Source: Brevundimonas sp. EYE_349
GTDB taxonomy: Bacteria; Pseudomonadota; Alphaproteobacteria; Caulobacterales; Caulobacteraceae
Length of the DNA stretch: 64,000 nt
Reading direction: 5' to 3'
NCBI RefSeq assembly: GCF_023147505.1
Contig: NZ_JAHXPB010000007.1
Location: 124,001-188,000 of the forward strand
Shown here: one piece after another, positions 36,999-46,056 of the stretch
Layout of the letters: each line of letters opens with the position of its first letter
Numbering within the stretch: the stretch's first letter is position 1
Program-made: the position numbers and the translations under genes
Notes under the pieces: model-generated
Database searches by the model: none
The model's input: only the letters and a program-made list of their open reading frames with translations
What the model was told of the DNA's origin: nothing

Positions 36999-38276
36999 CT
37001 AAACGACGAAGAGCGGAGCAAAGCCGCCGCCCGGGGTTCTGAAATTTGTGGTCTGGCCCTGATAGAGACGCGCCGCGTTCGCCAAGGCTGCGCCCTCGTA
37101 GGTATAGAGCCGGACGTCCAGCTTCAGGGATTGAATTTCGCCGTCGACCTTGACCAGACGTTCACTGGGCTTGGCGAGTTCCTGGGCGATGTAGCCGCCG
37201 AGCTGGATGTCCGCCCATACCCGCCTTGTGATCTTGTCGCCCCGATAAACGGCTTTCCCGCCATGACCTCCGGCCGGCTTAAAGAAATGCCGGTTGCGTT
37301 CCGCCCAGAGTTCCTCCGCGTTTTCGGCTGTCACCAGGCGTGTCCGCGGGATCGCCGAAAGGCTGCGCTGGTGGTGGGTCGCGAGCCCCCAACCGGCGAC
37401 CATGACCGCGTCCGACAACAGGCTGAGATTCCGCTTGTCGGCGAACAGAGCGTGATTGCGGGGGTTAGGGGTCAGCACGACGGCGTCGTCGAGATAGGCC
37501 TGGCGCAAGGCTTCGTGCCCGGCGGCGTCGAGGGCGAAATCCACCAGGCGGTTGTAGACAAGATCCACAACTTGGCCGTCATGCTCCAAGCGACCCTCGC
37601 GCATGCGGAGTTCGGAGGGATCAACGATCCAGGCCTTCACACCGTGCCGCTCTAGGACACCCTGCGCCAGCAGAAACTCCGGGAACAGAAACTGATCCTT
37701 GGGGGCGTCATCAACGATAGCGACCGTGCGCGGCTGTCCGGACCGTCCCTGCAGAGACCATTCGTGCAGGAACATTCGCCAGGCAGCGGTTTCAAACGCG
37801 ACGGACGGGCTGGAGCCCGTGGCTTCACGGGCCTCCCGGCAGCATGCGCCCTGGGCGCGAGCGAACAAGGCGTTCAGGAATGCGCCCCCGGCGTTCGTAT
37901 TCACCTCGATAAGTTTGGGGCCGTCCCCGCCCAAGTGAAAATCATAGCCCATGAAAACTCCGCGCGGGCCGAAGTCCGGGCGAGCGATCGCCGGCGCCCA
38001 GCGCAGAACCCCGTCTTGATACGCCGGGATCGTCGCTGCGGCTTCGATGGCGGCGACGACGTCGAGCATTGCCCTGAGGTCGACCGCCGATATGAAGACG
38101 GGTCCGCCCGAGAACAGGTTGGGCGTCGAAGCGAGAAGCGCACCGACGAGCTCCGCATTGTCGGCTTCCGCGCTGACGGCCGCCATCAAGCTGGTCTGGT
38201 CCAGGGTGACGCAGAAACAATCCCTGTTGAGCCTAGCGACACGGTCGCCTTCGTCCAGGTCTCCGATTTCACTCAT
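36999..38276 (-). CDS. Circularly permuted ATP-grasp-like protein of unknown function
   Basis: I do not recognise an experimentally known homologue for this 425-residue protein. Residues about 108-131 (FMGYDFHLGGDGPKLIEVNTNAGG) look like the metal-binding E-x-N end of an ATP-grasp fold. A glycine-rich, lysine-containing nucleotide loop appears much later (RHFFKPAGGHGGKAVYRGDK, about residue 345). This reversed order is what circularly permuted ATP-grasp proteins show. Such enzymes join carboxylates to amines or thiols. Start 38276 (MSEIGDLDEG) is chosen; a TTG at 38336 would add 20 residues. Neither start has a clear ribosome-binding site. Confidence 0.65.
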   Translation of the reverse strand: MSEIGDLDEGDRVARLNRDCFCVTLDQTSLMAAVSAEADNAELVGALLASTPNLFSGGPVFISAVDLRAMLDVVAAIEAAATIPAYQDGVLRWAPAIARPDFGPRGVFMGYDFHLGGDGPKLIEVNTNAGGAFLNALFARAQGACCREAREATGSSPSVAFETAAWRMFLHEWSLQGRSGQPRTVAIVDDAPKDQFLFPEFLLAQGVLERHGVKAWIVDPSELRMREGRLEHDGQVVDLVYNRLVDFALDAAGHEALRQAYLDDAVVLTPNPRNHALFADKRNLSLLSDAVMVAGWGLATHHQRSLSAIPRTRLVTAENAEELWAERNRHFFKPAGGHGGKAVYRGDKITRRVWADIQLGGYIAQELAKPSERLVKVDGEIQSLKLDVRLYTYEGAALANAARLYQGQTTNFRTPGGGFAPLFVV

Positions 38277-38777
38277 CAGGGTGCTGTGGCCCTCTGACGT
38301 GAGAAAGCAAGGCTTAGCCCGAGACGGTGGCCTCAAGATAGGCGTTCTGCGAATTTGAACCGCCCTTCCGTGAGAGTGATCCGGAACCTCGCCGGTGCGC
38401 TAAAATTGCCCTTGATAAAAATGATCGCGACAGCCGACTTTTTTGGAGGGGCCGGGCGTCGCCCTGCGTAAAGCTATGTTCAACGCCAACGTCTTGAGCT
38501 CTGTGGCTTTTGCGCTGCACCATCGCTTTTGCGAACAAGTTTGGCCACGCCTTGAAAAAGCCACGTCCAACCCTTGGTTCCGATAAGGCGGGAGTTTTAT
38601 TGCGCATTATCGTCTTTCCGAGCAATTATTTTATCGTATTTGCTTCCTTTTAGCAAGGCGAAGAGAACTTCTGACCTCTTAATATGTCTATACATGTCTT
38701 GACTCGACGTAGTGAGGGTCGGAGCTTTGTCCGCACAGGGACGGCTATCGGGAGCTGAACCGGCAAGGGGAACCACG
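38277..38777. other. Intergenic region upstream of the TonB receptor with an AT-rich promoter zone
   Basis: This 501-bp stretch lies between divergent genes. About 38590-38700 is markedly AT-rich for this genome and ends in a HutC-type operator. A small hairpin TTGCT/AGCAA lies at about 38640-38656. Short open frames on the minus strand show no family resemblance. AAGGGGA precedes the receptor ATG. Confidence 0.6.
38681..38694. promoter_or_regulatory. Putative HutC operator upstream of the TonB-dependent receptor
   Basis: AATATGTCTATACA at 38681-38694 is the exact reverse complement of TGTATAGACATATT at 48841-48854, the site between hutI and hutF. The core TGT-N-TA-N-ACA is an imperfect palindrome near the TGTA-N2-TACA site I recall for Pseudomonas HutC. 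It lies 84 bp before the receptor start codon, in an AT-rich promoter zone. Confidence 0.7.
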
Positions 38778-41465
38778 ATGAACCGTATGAGAAAGAGGCT
38801 TTTGTTCGCAGGTGCGGTCATCACCTCGACCCTGGGTGCTGCGGCCGCCTCGGCCCAGGATGCGACCACCAATATCGATGAAGTCGTCGTGACAGGGACC
38901 CGCATTAAACGGGCGGACATCAGCGGCGTCGGCCCCGCCACGGTGATCACCGAAGAGCAGATCGCCAACACCGGGATCACGAATCTCGAGAACCTACTGC
39001 AGCGCTTGCCGGCCTCTGCAGGCAACGCCGGGGGGCAGACCAACGCCTATTGGACCGGCAACGGCTACGGCACCGCACAGGTTAATCTCCGCGGCCTCGG
39101 CATCAACCGAACTCTGACGCTCATCAACGGCCGTCGCGTGGTCAATGGGGGTACCGGCGCCAACAGCGCACCCGACCTGAATATGATCCCCACCGCGATC
39201 ATTCAGCGTATCGACGTCCTAAAGGACGGTGCCTCGGCGATCTACGGCGCCGACGCGGTCGCAGGCGTGGTCAACATTATCACAGCCAACGACTTCGAAG
39301 GCCTCAAGCTCTCCGGCAAGTACGGCATCACAGACGAGGGCGATGGCCAAGACTACACTCTAGACCTGCTCTGGGGAATCCACAGCGACCGGGGTCGGGT
39401 CGTCGCCGGCCTGTCTTATCAGCAAACCGAAGCGGTCAATCTGGCTGATCGCGCCGCTTGCGGACTCGGCGAAGTTGGCGGTCAGCTGGTCTGCGTATCG
39501 AGCGCCTCGACGATCGGCGGGCGGGCCGTATTGCCAAACGGTCAGCAGATCAACTTCAACCAGACGCCGGGCGGAAACGGGAATTTCTACGAGCCGTATG
39601 ACGCCGCCAAGCACAACTTCAACTCCAACTCTTATCTGAACGCGGTCTCCCCGATCGAACGGTTCAGCACGGCCTTCCTTGCCGACTACCGGTTGACCGA
39701 CAACGTCACCCTGTTCGGAGAAGCCTTCTTCACCCATCGCAAGAGTAATCAGGTGGCCTCGCCCGGAACGCTGCGAAACCTGGCCATCCCCGCCACGAAC
39801 CCGACGAATCCGACGGGTCAGAACATCACGCTCATCCAGCGCCGACTTCTGGAACCCGGCCCGCGCCAGTTCTTCCAGGAGACGGACACCTATCGTTTCG
39901 TAGGAGGCGCGCGGGGCGACTTCATGGGCGACTGGAGCTGGGAAGTCGCCGCCAACTGGGGACGTAGCACCGGTGTCGACGGCAGCACCAACGTCGCCAA
40001 CCTGGAGAGGGTTCGCAACACGCTCAACACGGCGGTTTGCAGTTCCGCCGCCGGCGCGGCCATTCCCTGCGGCGACTACCTCGGCTTCGGAGACATCAGT
40101 CCCCAGGTCCTCAACTATATCCTGTTCACCTCTCGCGACACCGGCGGCAACGAGCAGCGCAGCGTCACCGCCGACGTGACCGGCACGGTGCTGCAGCTTC
40201 CCGCCGGCCCTCTCGCCATGGCCGCAGGCCTCGTCTACCGTGAGGAGGAAGGCTACCGGAATCCGGATGCGCTGACGGTGCTCGGCATCGCCAACACCAA
40301 CCAGCAGTCGCCCATTGCGGGCAGCGTCACCGCCAAGGAAGCCTATCTGGAGCTGTCCGCACCTCTGCTAGCGGACTTGCCCTTCATCCAAGCGCTCGAT
40401 CTGGACGCCGCCGTTCGCTATTCGGACTACAACCTGTTCGGCGACAACACGACCTACAAGCTGGGTCTCAACTGGACGGTCATCAACGACCTTCGGTTGC
40501 GGGCGACCTTCGGCACGGGCTTCCGTATCCCGAGCGTTCCGGAACTGTTCGGCGGTGTCGCCGAGGGCAATCTGACGACGACCGATCCGTGCAGCCGCTA
40601 TTCCACCAGCGCCAACGCCACCCTGGTCGCCAACTGTCGAGCTTCCGGCGTGCCGGCGAACTATGTGCAACTGGGCAACTCTATTCTGACGACGGTGGGA
40701 GGCAACTCCGCTCTTCAACCGGAATCGACCGAAACCCTCACGCTCGGCCTGGTCTGGCAACCCTCGCAGCTGTCAGGCCTGTCGATGACCGTCGACTATT
40801 TCGACATAAAGATCACCGATGCGATCCGCTCCATCCCGGGGTCGACCCGCCTGGCGGTCTGCTACGCCTCGGTCGGACTGAGCCATCCATTCTGCGGCCC
40901 GACGAACTTCACTCGCAGCACCCTAACGGGCGAGGTCAACTATCTGTCGGCTCAACCCTCCAACGCGGGTGAGGAACAGATGACGGGCGTCGATATCGGG
41001 TTGCGCTACGCCTTTGACCTCTGGGACCGTCAGGTCAGCCTCGACTGGAACACAACCTATCTCGACGAGTACACGATCACGCCGTTCCAGGGCGGGGCCC
41101 CCATCGAATTCGCCGGCCATATCGGCGGTGGCAACGGCGGCTATCCGCACTGGCGTTCGCTGGCCAGCGTCTCGGTGACAGACGCGCGTTGGACGGGCGC
41201 CTATTCGGTGCAGATGATCGGGGAAGCGACCGACTTCAACGCCGCACCGACGGACATCGGCTACACCTCGCCGAATGTCTTCTATCACAATGCGCAGTTC
41301 GCCTATCGCCTGGGAGAAAGCGCCGATATCGCCTTCGGCGTCGATAACCTGTTCGACAAGAAGGCTCCGTTCATCAAGAGCTGGACAGACGGCAACACCG
41401 ACACGATGACCTATGATCTCCTGGGTCGCCGCGGCTATGTCCGTCTGACCTACCGCTTCAACTAA
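38778..41465 (+). CDS. TonB-dependent outer-membrane receptor
   Basis: This is an 895-residue receptor with a signal peptide ending ASAQ. A TonB box-like segment IDEVVVTGTRI lies at about residues 33-43. A plug domain follows (ITNLENLLQRLP ... VNLRGLGINRTLTLINGRRVV ... IDVLKDGASAIYGADAVAGVVNII), then a beta-barrel ending in a C-terminal aromatic, RLTYRFN. It imports a large or scarce ligand using TonB energy. The upstream HutC-type operator and the downstream hut genes point to histidine, urocanate or a metal-histidine complex as ligand; this is inference. Start 38778 is set by the signal peptide. A strong terminator follows. Confidence 0.95.
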   Translation: MNRMRKRLLFAGAVITSTLGAAAASAQDATTNIDEVVVTGTRIKRADISGVGPATVITEEQIANTGITNLENLLQRLPASAGNAGGQTNAYWTGNGYGTAQVNLRGLGINRTLTLINGRRVVNGGTGANSAPDLNMIPTAIIQRIDVLKDGASAIYGADAVAGVVNIITANDFEGLKLSGKYGITDEGDGQDYTLDLLWGIHSDRGRVVAGLSYQQTEAVNLADRAACGLGEVGGQLVCVSSASTIGGRAVLPNGQQINFNQTPGGNGNFYEPYDAAKHNFNSNSYLNAVSPIERFSTAFLADYRLTDNVTLFGEAFFTHRKSNQVASPGTLRNLAIPATNPTNPTGQNITLIQRRLLEPGPRQFFQETDTYRFVGGARGDFMGDWSWEVAANWGRSTGVDGSTNVANLERVRNTLNTAVCSSAAGAAIPCGDYLGFGDISPQVLNYILFTSRDTGGNEQRSVTADVTGTVLQLPAGPLAMAAGLVYREEEGYRNPDALTVLGIANTNQQSPIAGSVTAKEAYLELSAPLLADLPFIQALDLDAAVRYSDYNLFGDNTTYKLGLNWTVINDLRLRATFGTGFRIPSVPELFGGVAEGNLTTTDPCSRYSTSANATLVANCRASGVPANYVQLGNSILTTVGGNSALQPESTETLTLGLVWQPSQLSGLSMTVDYFDIKITDAIRSIPGSTRLAVCYASVGLSHPFCGPTNFTRSTLTGEVNYLSAQPSNAGEEQMTGVDIGLRYAFDLWDRQVSLDWNTTYLDEYTITPFQGGAPIEFAGHIGGGNGGYPHWRSLASVSVTDARWTGAYSVQMIGEATDFNAAPTDIGYTSPNVFYHNAQFAYRLGESADIAFGVDNLFDKKAPFIKSWTDGNTDTMTYDLLGRRGYVRLTYRFN

Positions 41466-41473
41466 GTCTTGTG

Positions 41474-41512
41474 CCCGCCGGGTGGCTTCCAGCCGCCCGG
41501 CGGGTGCGTTTT
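41474..41512 (+). terminator. Terminator or attenuator between the TonB receptor and PepSY genes
   Basis: A 13-bp stem (41474-41486 with 41492-41504, one T-G pair, loop TTCCA) is followed by TGCGTTTT. It would greatly lower read-through into the PepSY genes unless they have their own promoter, and may set the receptor-to-PepSY ratio. Confidence 0.88.
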
Positions 41513-41539
41513 GCGACCTAGCTTATCGAGAGACCGCCC

Positions 41540-42238
41540 ATGCGATTGCCGGCCCTTGCCAGAACATCCCACAAGTGGCTCGGCCTTTTGCTCGCCATCC
41601 AGGCCGTGTTCTGGACGGCGGGCGGCCTCTACATGACGGCCGTCCATATCGACATTATCCACGGCGACCGTCTCGTGCGGCCTATCCCGGCCACGCCGTT
41701 GAACCTCGCTTCGCTGGTCGAGCCAAGCGCGCTCGCGGCGGGCGCCGAAACCGTCAGGCTCGAAACCCAGTTGGGGCGCCCGGTCTATATCATTGGCGGG
41801 TCCGGCGGGTCTCGACTGGTCGATGCGCAGACCGGCACGCAGCTATCGCCGCTGGGCGAGGCCGCCGTTCGGGCGCGCGCCAACGCGCATTTCGCCGAGC
41901 AAGGCGAAATCGTAGACGCCGAGCTCCTCAGCGAAGCGCCCGGGGAGTTGCGCGGCCGGCCCGCGCCCTTGTGGCGCGTGCAGTACGAAGGAGCGTGGAA
42001 GCCGACCCTCTACATCTCGCCCCAGACCGGGGAACTGATGGCCAAGCGCCACGACCTCTGGCGGACGTTCGACTTCGTCTGGATGCTGCACATCATGGAC
42101 TACGAGACCCGGGACAATGTGAACAACATCCTGTTGCGCATCGCGACCTGGATGGCCTTCATCACCTCTCTCACCGGGGCCTGGCTTCTCTTCTACAGTT
42201 TCCGTCGTCGGCGCCGCGCGCGTCCGGCCAAAGCGTGA
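41540..42238 (+). CDS. PepSY-domain inner-membrane protein 1
   Basis: This 232-residue protein has a transmembrane helix near the N-terminus (SHKWLGLLLAIQAVFWTAGGLYM, residues about 10-32) and one near the C-terminus (WMAFITSLTGAWLLFYSF). A periplasmic region between them ends in a PepSY-like segment PLWRVQYEG...YISPQTGELMAKR followed by WMLHIMDY. It resembles PiuB/FoxB-type PepSY proteins that accompany TonB receptors and are thought to reduce or release bound metal. It is 10 bp from the next gene, a clear paralogue. Confidence 0.85.
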   Translation: MRLPALARTSHKWLGLLLAIQAVFWTAGGLYMTAVHIDIIHGDRLVRPIPATPLNLASLVEPSALAAGAETVRLETQLGRPVYIIGGSGGSRLVDAQTGTQLSPLGEAAVRARANAHFAEQGEIVDAELLSEAPGELRGRPAPLWRVQYEGAWKPTLYISPQTGELMAKRHDLWRTFDFVWMLHIMDYETRDNVNNILLRIATWMAFITSLTGAWLLFYSFRRRRRARPAKA

Positions 42239-42248
42239 GGCCGCACCG

Positions 42249-42983
42249 ATGTTCCTGATCCGCACACTCCACAAATGGGTCGGCCTCATCCTGGGCCTCC
42301 AGTTCATCCTCTGGAGCTTCAGCGGGGCCATGATGGCGCTGCTTGACACCGACAAGGTCTCGGGCGCGACCTCGGTGCGTGAACCCGCCGCCGTCGTCAT
42401 TCCTGGCGCCGTTCTGCCGCTGGGCCAGGTGGCCGAGAGGATCGGCCAGCCGATCACCAGTCTTCGCTTGAAACCGCTGGGCTCAGCCTATGTCTACCAG
42501 GCGGCGACGCCCACCGGCGTCCGGTTGATCGACGCCGTAACAGGCGCGCCCCTCGCCATCGACGCCGGCCGGGCGTCCGCGCTGGCGACAGCCGCCTTCA
42601 GCGGCGCCCAGGCTGTCGCCTCCGTGCGAAGGGTCACCGAAGGCGACGTCGAAACGCGCAAACTGCCGCTGCCCTTGTGGCGGGTGGAGTTCGCCGATCC
42701 TGAGAAGACAACCCTTCTGCTTTCCGAGGCGACCGGAGAGGTATTGGAGCGACGCACCGACACCTGGAGGCTCTGGGACGTGTTCTGGATGATCCACATC
42801 ATGGATTACACCAAGCGCGAAAGCTTCAACCACCCTCTGATCATCACCGTCGCCACGGGAATCCTCTGGCTGGCGATCAGCGGGCTGATCCTGCTGTTCC
42901 GCGCCTTCCGTCCCTCCGATTTCAGCTATGTCACGGAGCCTGTCGCCCGGGCGCGCACCGCCATCGCCTCCCGTCGTCGGTAA
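42249..42983 (+). CDS. PepSY-domain inner-membrane protein 2
   Basis: This 244-residue protein has the same plan as its upstream neighbour: an N-terminal helix (LHKWVGLILGLQFILWSFSG), a periplasmic region, the PepSY-like PLWRVEFADPEKTTLLLSEATGEVLERR, then WMIHIMDY and a final helix (ILWLAISGLILLFRAF). The shared HKW-GL, PLWRV and HIMDY blocks show a tandem duplication. The final stop lies 18 bp from the convergent hutD stop. A role in handling the ligand brought in by the adjacent TonB receptor is likely but not proven. Confidence 0.85.
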   Translation: MFLIRTLHKWVGLILGLQFILWSFSGAMMALLDTDKVSGATSVREPAAVVIPGAVLPLGQVAERIGQPITSLRLKPLGSAYVYQAATPTGVRLIDAVTGAPLAIDAGRASALATAAFSGAQAVASVRRVTEGDVETRKLPLPLWRVEFADPEKTTLLLSEATGEVLERRTDTWRLWDVFWMIHIMDYTKRESFNHPLIITVATGILWLAISGLILLFRAFRPSDFSYVTEPVARARTAIASRRR

Positions 42984-43001
42984 GCGAGGATTCGCCAAGT
43001 A

Positions 43002-43574
43002 TCACAGGGCCGATATCGACACGCCGAGAGCGCGGCCGCCGACCTGAAGCGTTGGAGCCGCAGGGGCGAAGCCGCAGATCAGTCCGTCGAGGGCCCCCAA
43101 GGTGGTCCTTTGGTCTGACCTGGTCTCCTCGATGACACTGAGGGGTTCGAGCGCAATCAGGAGTGCGACGTCACCAATGGGGCGCCATCGGGCGTTTGAC
43201 AGCCGCTCGACCTGCGAGCGAAAACGGCCTCGACGAACCATCACATTGAGGTCCACCACCGGCCCCCCGACAGGCAGGCCGTGACAGGCCCGATCGCCCG
43301 GAAAGATTGACGGCTCGGAGCGTGCGTTTATCGACACGGCGTGCCCTCCGCCGAAGGTAAGGCGCAGTCCGCCCTCGATCACCGTCAGGCAGCGTTCGAC
43401 GCCGGGGAAGAGGGAGAAGGCGCCCGGCTCCCTGACCTCCGCCATGCTGACGCGCCAGTCGAAATCGTCGAGGCCGGCGCCCGGGGGCCACACCGCGACC
43501 TCGCGGGTGACGCCGCCCCCGTTCTTCCAAGGTGTGGCGGTCCGTTCCGATGCGGGAAGGACCGTGGTGATCAT
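43002..43574 (-). CDS. hutD: HutD family protein
   Basis: This 190-residue cupin-like HutD is found in hut operons and is thought to limit or tune histidine catabolism rather than catalyse a main step. Family blocks are [20 protein letters not shown] (residues about 14-33), [31 protein letters not shown], and the [14 protein letters not shown] stretch. The ATG overlaps the hutU stop by four bases (43571-43574), so the frame open upstream is not the gene. It is the last gene of the leftward hut operon. Confidence 0.93.
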   Translation of the reverse strand: MITTVLPASERTATPWKNGGGVTREVAVWPPGAGLDDFDWRVSMAEVREPGAFSLFPGVERCLTVIEGGLRLTFGGGHAVSINARSEPSIFPGDRACHGLPVGGPVVDLNVMVRRGRFRSQVERLSNARWRPIGDVALLIALEPLSVIEETRSDQRTTLGALDGLICGFAPAAPTLQVGGRALGVSISAL

Positions 43575-45238
43575 CCGAGAACGCCGGGCAGGTCGAGCCC
43601 TTTCTCGCGGGCGGTGTTCAGGGCGATGTCGTAGCCGGCGTCGGCATGGCGCATGACTCCGGTCGCCGGGTCGTTCCACAGCACGCGCGCGATCCGCCTG
43701 GCCGCCGCCTCGGTCCCGTCGGCGACGATCACCATTCCGGCGTGCTGGGAAAAGCCCATCCCGACCCCGCCGCCATGGTGCAGCGACACCCAGGTCGCGC
43801 CTGATGCCGTGCTGAGCAAGGCGTTCAATAGCGGCCAGTCCGACACCGCGTCCGAGCCGTCGCGCATGGCCTCGGTCTCGCGGTTGGGCGAAGCGACTGA
43901 GCCGGAATCAAGATGGTCGCGACCGATGACGATCGGGCCCTTCAGCTCGCCCGAGGCCACCATTTCGTTGAAGGCGAGACCGAGCCGGTCACGGTCGCCC
44001 AGTCCGACCCAGCAGATGCGGGCGGGAAGTCCCTGGAACTTGATCTTCTCGGCCGCCATGTCGAGCCAGTTGTGCAGGTGAGGATTGTCGGGGATCAGTT
44101 CCTTCACCTTGGCGTCGGTCCTGGCGATGTCCTCGGGATCGCCGGACAGGGCCACCCAGCGAAACGGGCCGATGCCCCGGCAGAACAGCGGGCGGATATA
44201 AGCGGGGACGAAGCCGGGGAAGTCGAAGGCGTTCGCGACGCCGGCCTCCTTGGCCATCTGGCGGATGTTGTTGCCGTAGTCGACGGTGGGCACCCCAGCC
44301 GCCTGAAAATCGAGCATCGATTGGACGTGTTCAGCCATGGAGGCGCGCGCCGCCTGTTCGACCTGATCGGGCGCCTGGGCGCGCATGGCGTTCCAGCGAT
44401 CCACGGTCCAGCCCTTGGGCAGATAGCCGTTGATCGGGTCATGCGCGGACGTCTGGTCGGTCAGCAGGTCAGGCCGGACGCCGCGCCGGAACAGTTCGGG
44501 CAGAAGCTCGGCCGCGTTGCCAAGCAATCCAACCGAGATCGGAGTCTTCGCTTCGCAGGCTGCCTTGATCAGCGCCAGCGCCTCGTCGAGGTCCTCGGTC
44601 GATTGATCGAGATAGCCGGTCCGCAGACGCATGGCGATCCGGCTCGGGTCACACTCGATGGCGAGGCACGACGCCCCCGCCATCACCGCCGCCAGGGGCT
44701 GGGCTCCGCCCATGCCGCCAAGACCCGCCGTCAGCAGCCAGCGGCCCGACAGGTCGCCGTCGTAGTGCTGGCGACCCATCTCGACGAAGGTCTCATAGGT
44801 GCCCTGAACGATGCCCTGCGCCCCGATGTAGATCCACGACCCGGCCGTCATCTGGCCGTACATGGCCAGGCCCTTGCGATCGAGTTCGTTGAAATGCTCC
44901 CAGGTCGCCCAGTGGGGCACGAGGTTGGAGTTGGCCAGCAGGACGCGCGGGGCGTCGGCGTGGGTGCGGAACACCCCGACCGGCTTGCCCGACTGGATCA
45001 GCAGGGTCTCGTCGTCCTCGAGCCTGCGCAGGGTCTCGACGATGGTGTCGAAACTCTTCCAGTCGCGGGCGGCGCGACCGATACCGCCATAGACGACCAG
45101 TTCCTCGGGCCGTTCGGCGACATCCGGATCGAGGTTGTTCATCAGCATCCGCAGCGCCGCCTCGGTCAGCCAGCTCTTGCAGGTGCGCTCGGGGCCGCGG
45201 GGGCTGCGGATGACGCGGGTGGGGTCGTTGCGGTTCAT
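43571..45238 (-). CDS. hutU: Urocanate hydratase
   Basis: Urocanase converts urocanate to 4-imidazolone-5-propionate with tightly bound NAD. The 555-residue length is standard. Typical segments are [39 protein letters not shown] near the N-terminus, [15 protein letters not shown] (NAD-binding glycines, about residue 172), [13 protein letters not shown], and the family-conserved [16 protein letters not shown] and [15 protein letters not shown] near the C-terminus. The start overlaps the hutG stop by four bases. Confidence 0.98.
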   Translation of the reverse strand: MNRNDPTRVIRSPRGPERTCKSWLTEAALRMLMNNLDPDVAERPEELVVYGGIGRAARDWKSFDTIVETLRRLEDDETLLIQSGKPVGVFRTHADAPRVLLANSNLVPHWATWEHFNELDRKGLAMYGQMTAGSWIYIGAQGIVQGTYETFVEMGRQHYDGDLSGRWLLTAGLGGMGGAQPLAAVMAGASCLAIECDPSRIAMRLRTGYLDQSTEDLDEALALIKAACEAKTPISVGLLGNAAELLPELFRRGVRPDLLTDQTSAHDPINGYLPKGWTVDRWNAMRAQAPDQVEQAARASMAEHVQSMLDFQAAGVPTVDYGNNIRQMAKEAGVANAFDFPGFVPAYIRPLFCRGIGPFRWVALSGDPEDIARTDAKVKELIPDNPHLHNWLDMAAEKIKFQGLPARICWVGLGDRDRLGLAFNEMVASGELKGPIVIGRDHLDSGSVASPNRETEAMRDGSDAVSDWPLLNALLSTASGATWVSLHHGGGVGMGFSQHAGMVIVADGTEAAARRIARVLWNDPATGVMRHADAGYDIALNTAREKGLDLPGVLG

Positions 45239-46056
45239 GACGGGCTCGGAGTTTCAGCAAAGGTCAGGCAGGCCGTCAGGACGGCCTGCAAGGTGGCGCG
45301 TAGGGGCTCAGCCTGTTGAGGGTCATAGGCTGAGGGCCATGTCGTGGGGTCCGGCGCTTTGGCCGGGTCGTCCATATAGCCGCGACAGGCCAGCTCCATC
45401 TGGACGGCGTGAATCCCGATCTCGGGCCTGCCATAGTGTCGCGTAATCCAGCCGCCCCGGAATCGGCCGTTGGTGACGCGGGTGAACGCCCCGGCGTCGC
45501 AGGCGGCTTCGACCGCGCGGGTCAGGGCCGGATCGCACGAGAGGTCATCGTTGGTGCCGATGTTTAGATTGGGCAGTTCGCCGTTGAACAGGTTGGGAAC
45601 CATCGATCGGATAGCGTGGGCGTCGTAGACGACGATGCGATCATGCTGGCGGCAGATGCGGGCGATCTCATCGCGCAGAGCGACATGGTAGGGCTCGAAA
45701 TAGGATTGGCGGCGCCGCTCGATCTCATGCGCATCCGGACCTGCGATCTTGTACAGCGGCTCCCCGTCGAATGTCTCCCGTGGGCACAGGCCCGTGGTAA
45801 ACTGACCGGGATACAGAGAGGCGCCCGAAGGGTCGCGGTTCACGTCGATGACGCTCCGACTCAGCCGGGTTCGCACCGTGGTCGCGCCGAGATCGGTCGC
45901 GAAGGCGTAAAGCTTATCGACCCACCAGTCAGCGTCCTTCGTCGCCAGCCAGGGCGAGACAAATTCGCCCACGAGTTCGTCCGGAATATCCGAGCCGGTG
46001 TGCGGGAGGCTGATGATCAGGGGTGCGGTTCCACGATGGATTTCAAGCCAGTCCAT
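45235..46056 (-). CDS. hutG: N-formylglutamate deformylase
   Basis: This 273-residue amidohydrolase releases formate from N-formyl-L-glutamate, the last step of the HutF/HutG branch. Segments in keeping with the family are [17 protein letters not shown] near the N-terminus, [41 protein letters not shown], and [21 protein letters not shown] near the C-terminus. The hutF gene nearby supports N-formylglutamate rather than formiminoglutamate as substrate. The start shares one base with the hutH stop and the stop overlaps hutU. Confidence 0.95.
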   Translation of the reverse strand: MDWLEIHRGTAPLIISLPHTGSDIPDELVGEFVSPWLATKDADWWVDKLYAFATDLGATTVRTRLSRSVIDVNRDPSGASLYPGQFTTGLCPRETFDGEPLYKIAGPDAHEIERRRQSYFEPYHVALRDEIARICRQHDRIVVYDAHAIRSMVPNLFNGELPNLNIGTNDDLSCDPALTRAVEAACDAGAFTRVTNGRFRGGWITRHYGRPEIGIHAVQMELACRGYMDDPAKAPDPTTWPSAYDPQQAEPLRATLQAVLTACLTFAETPSPS

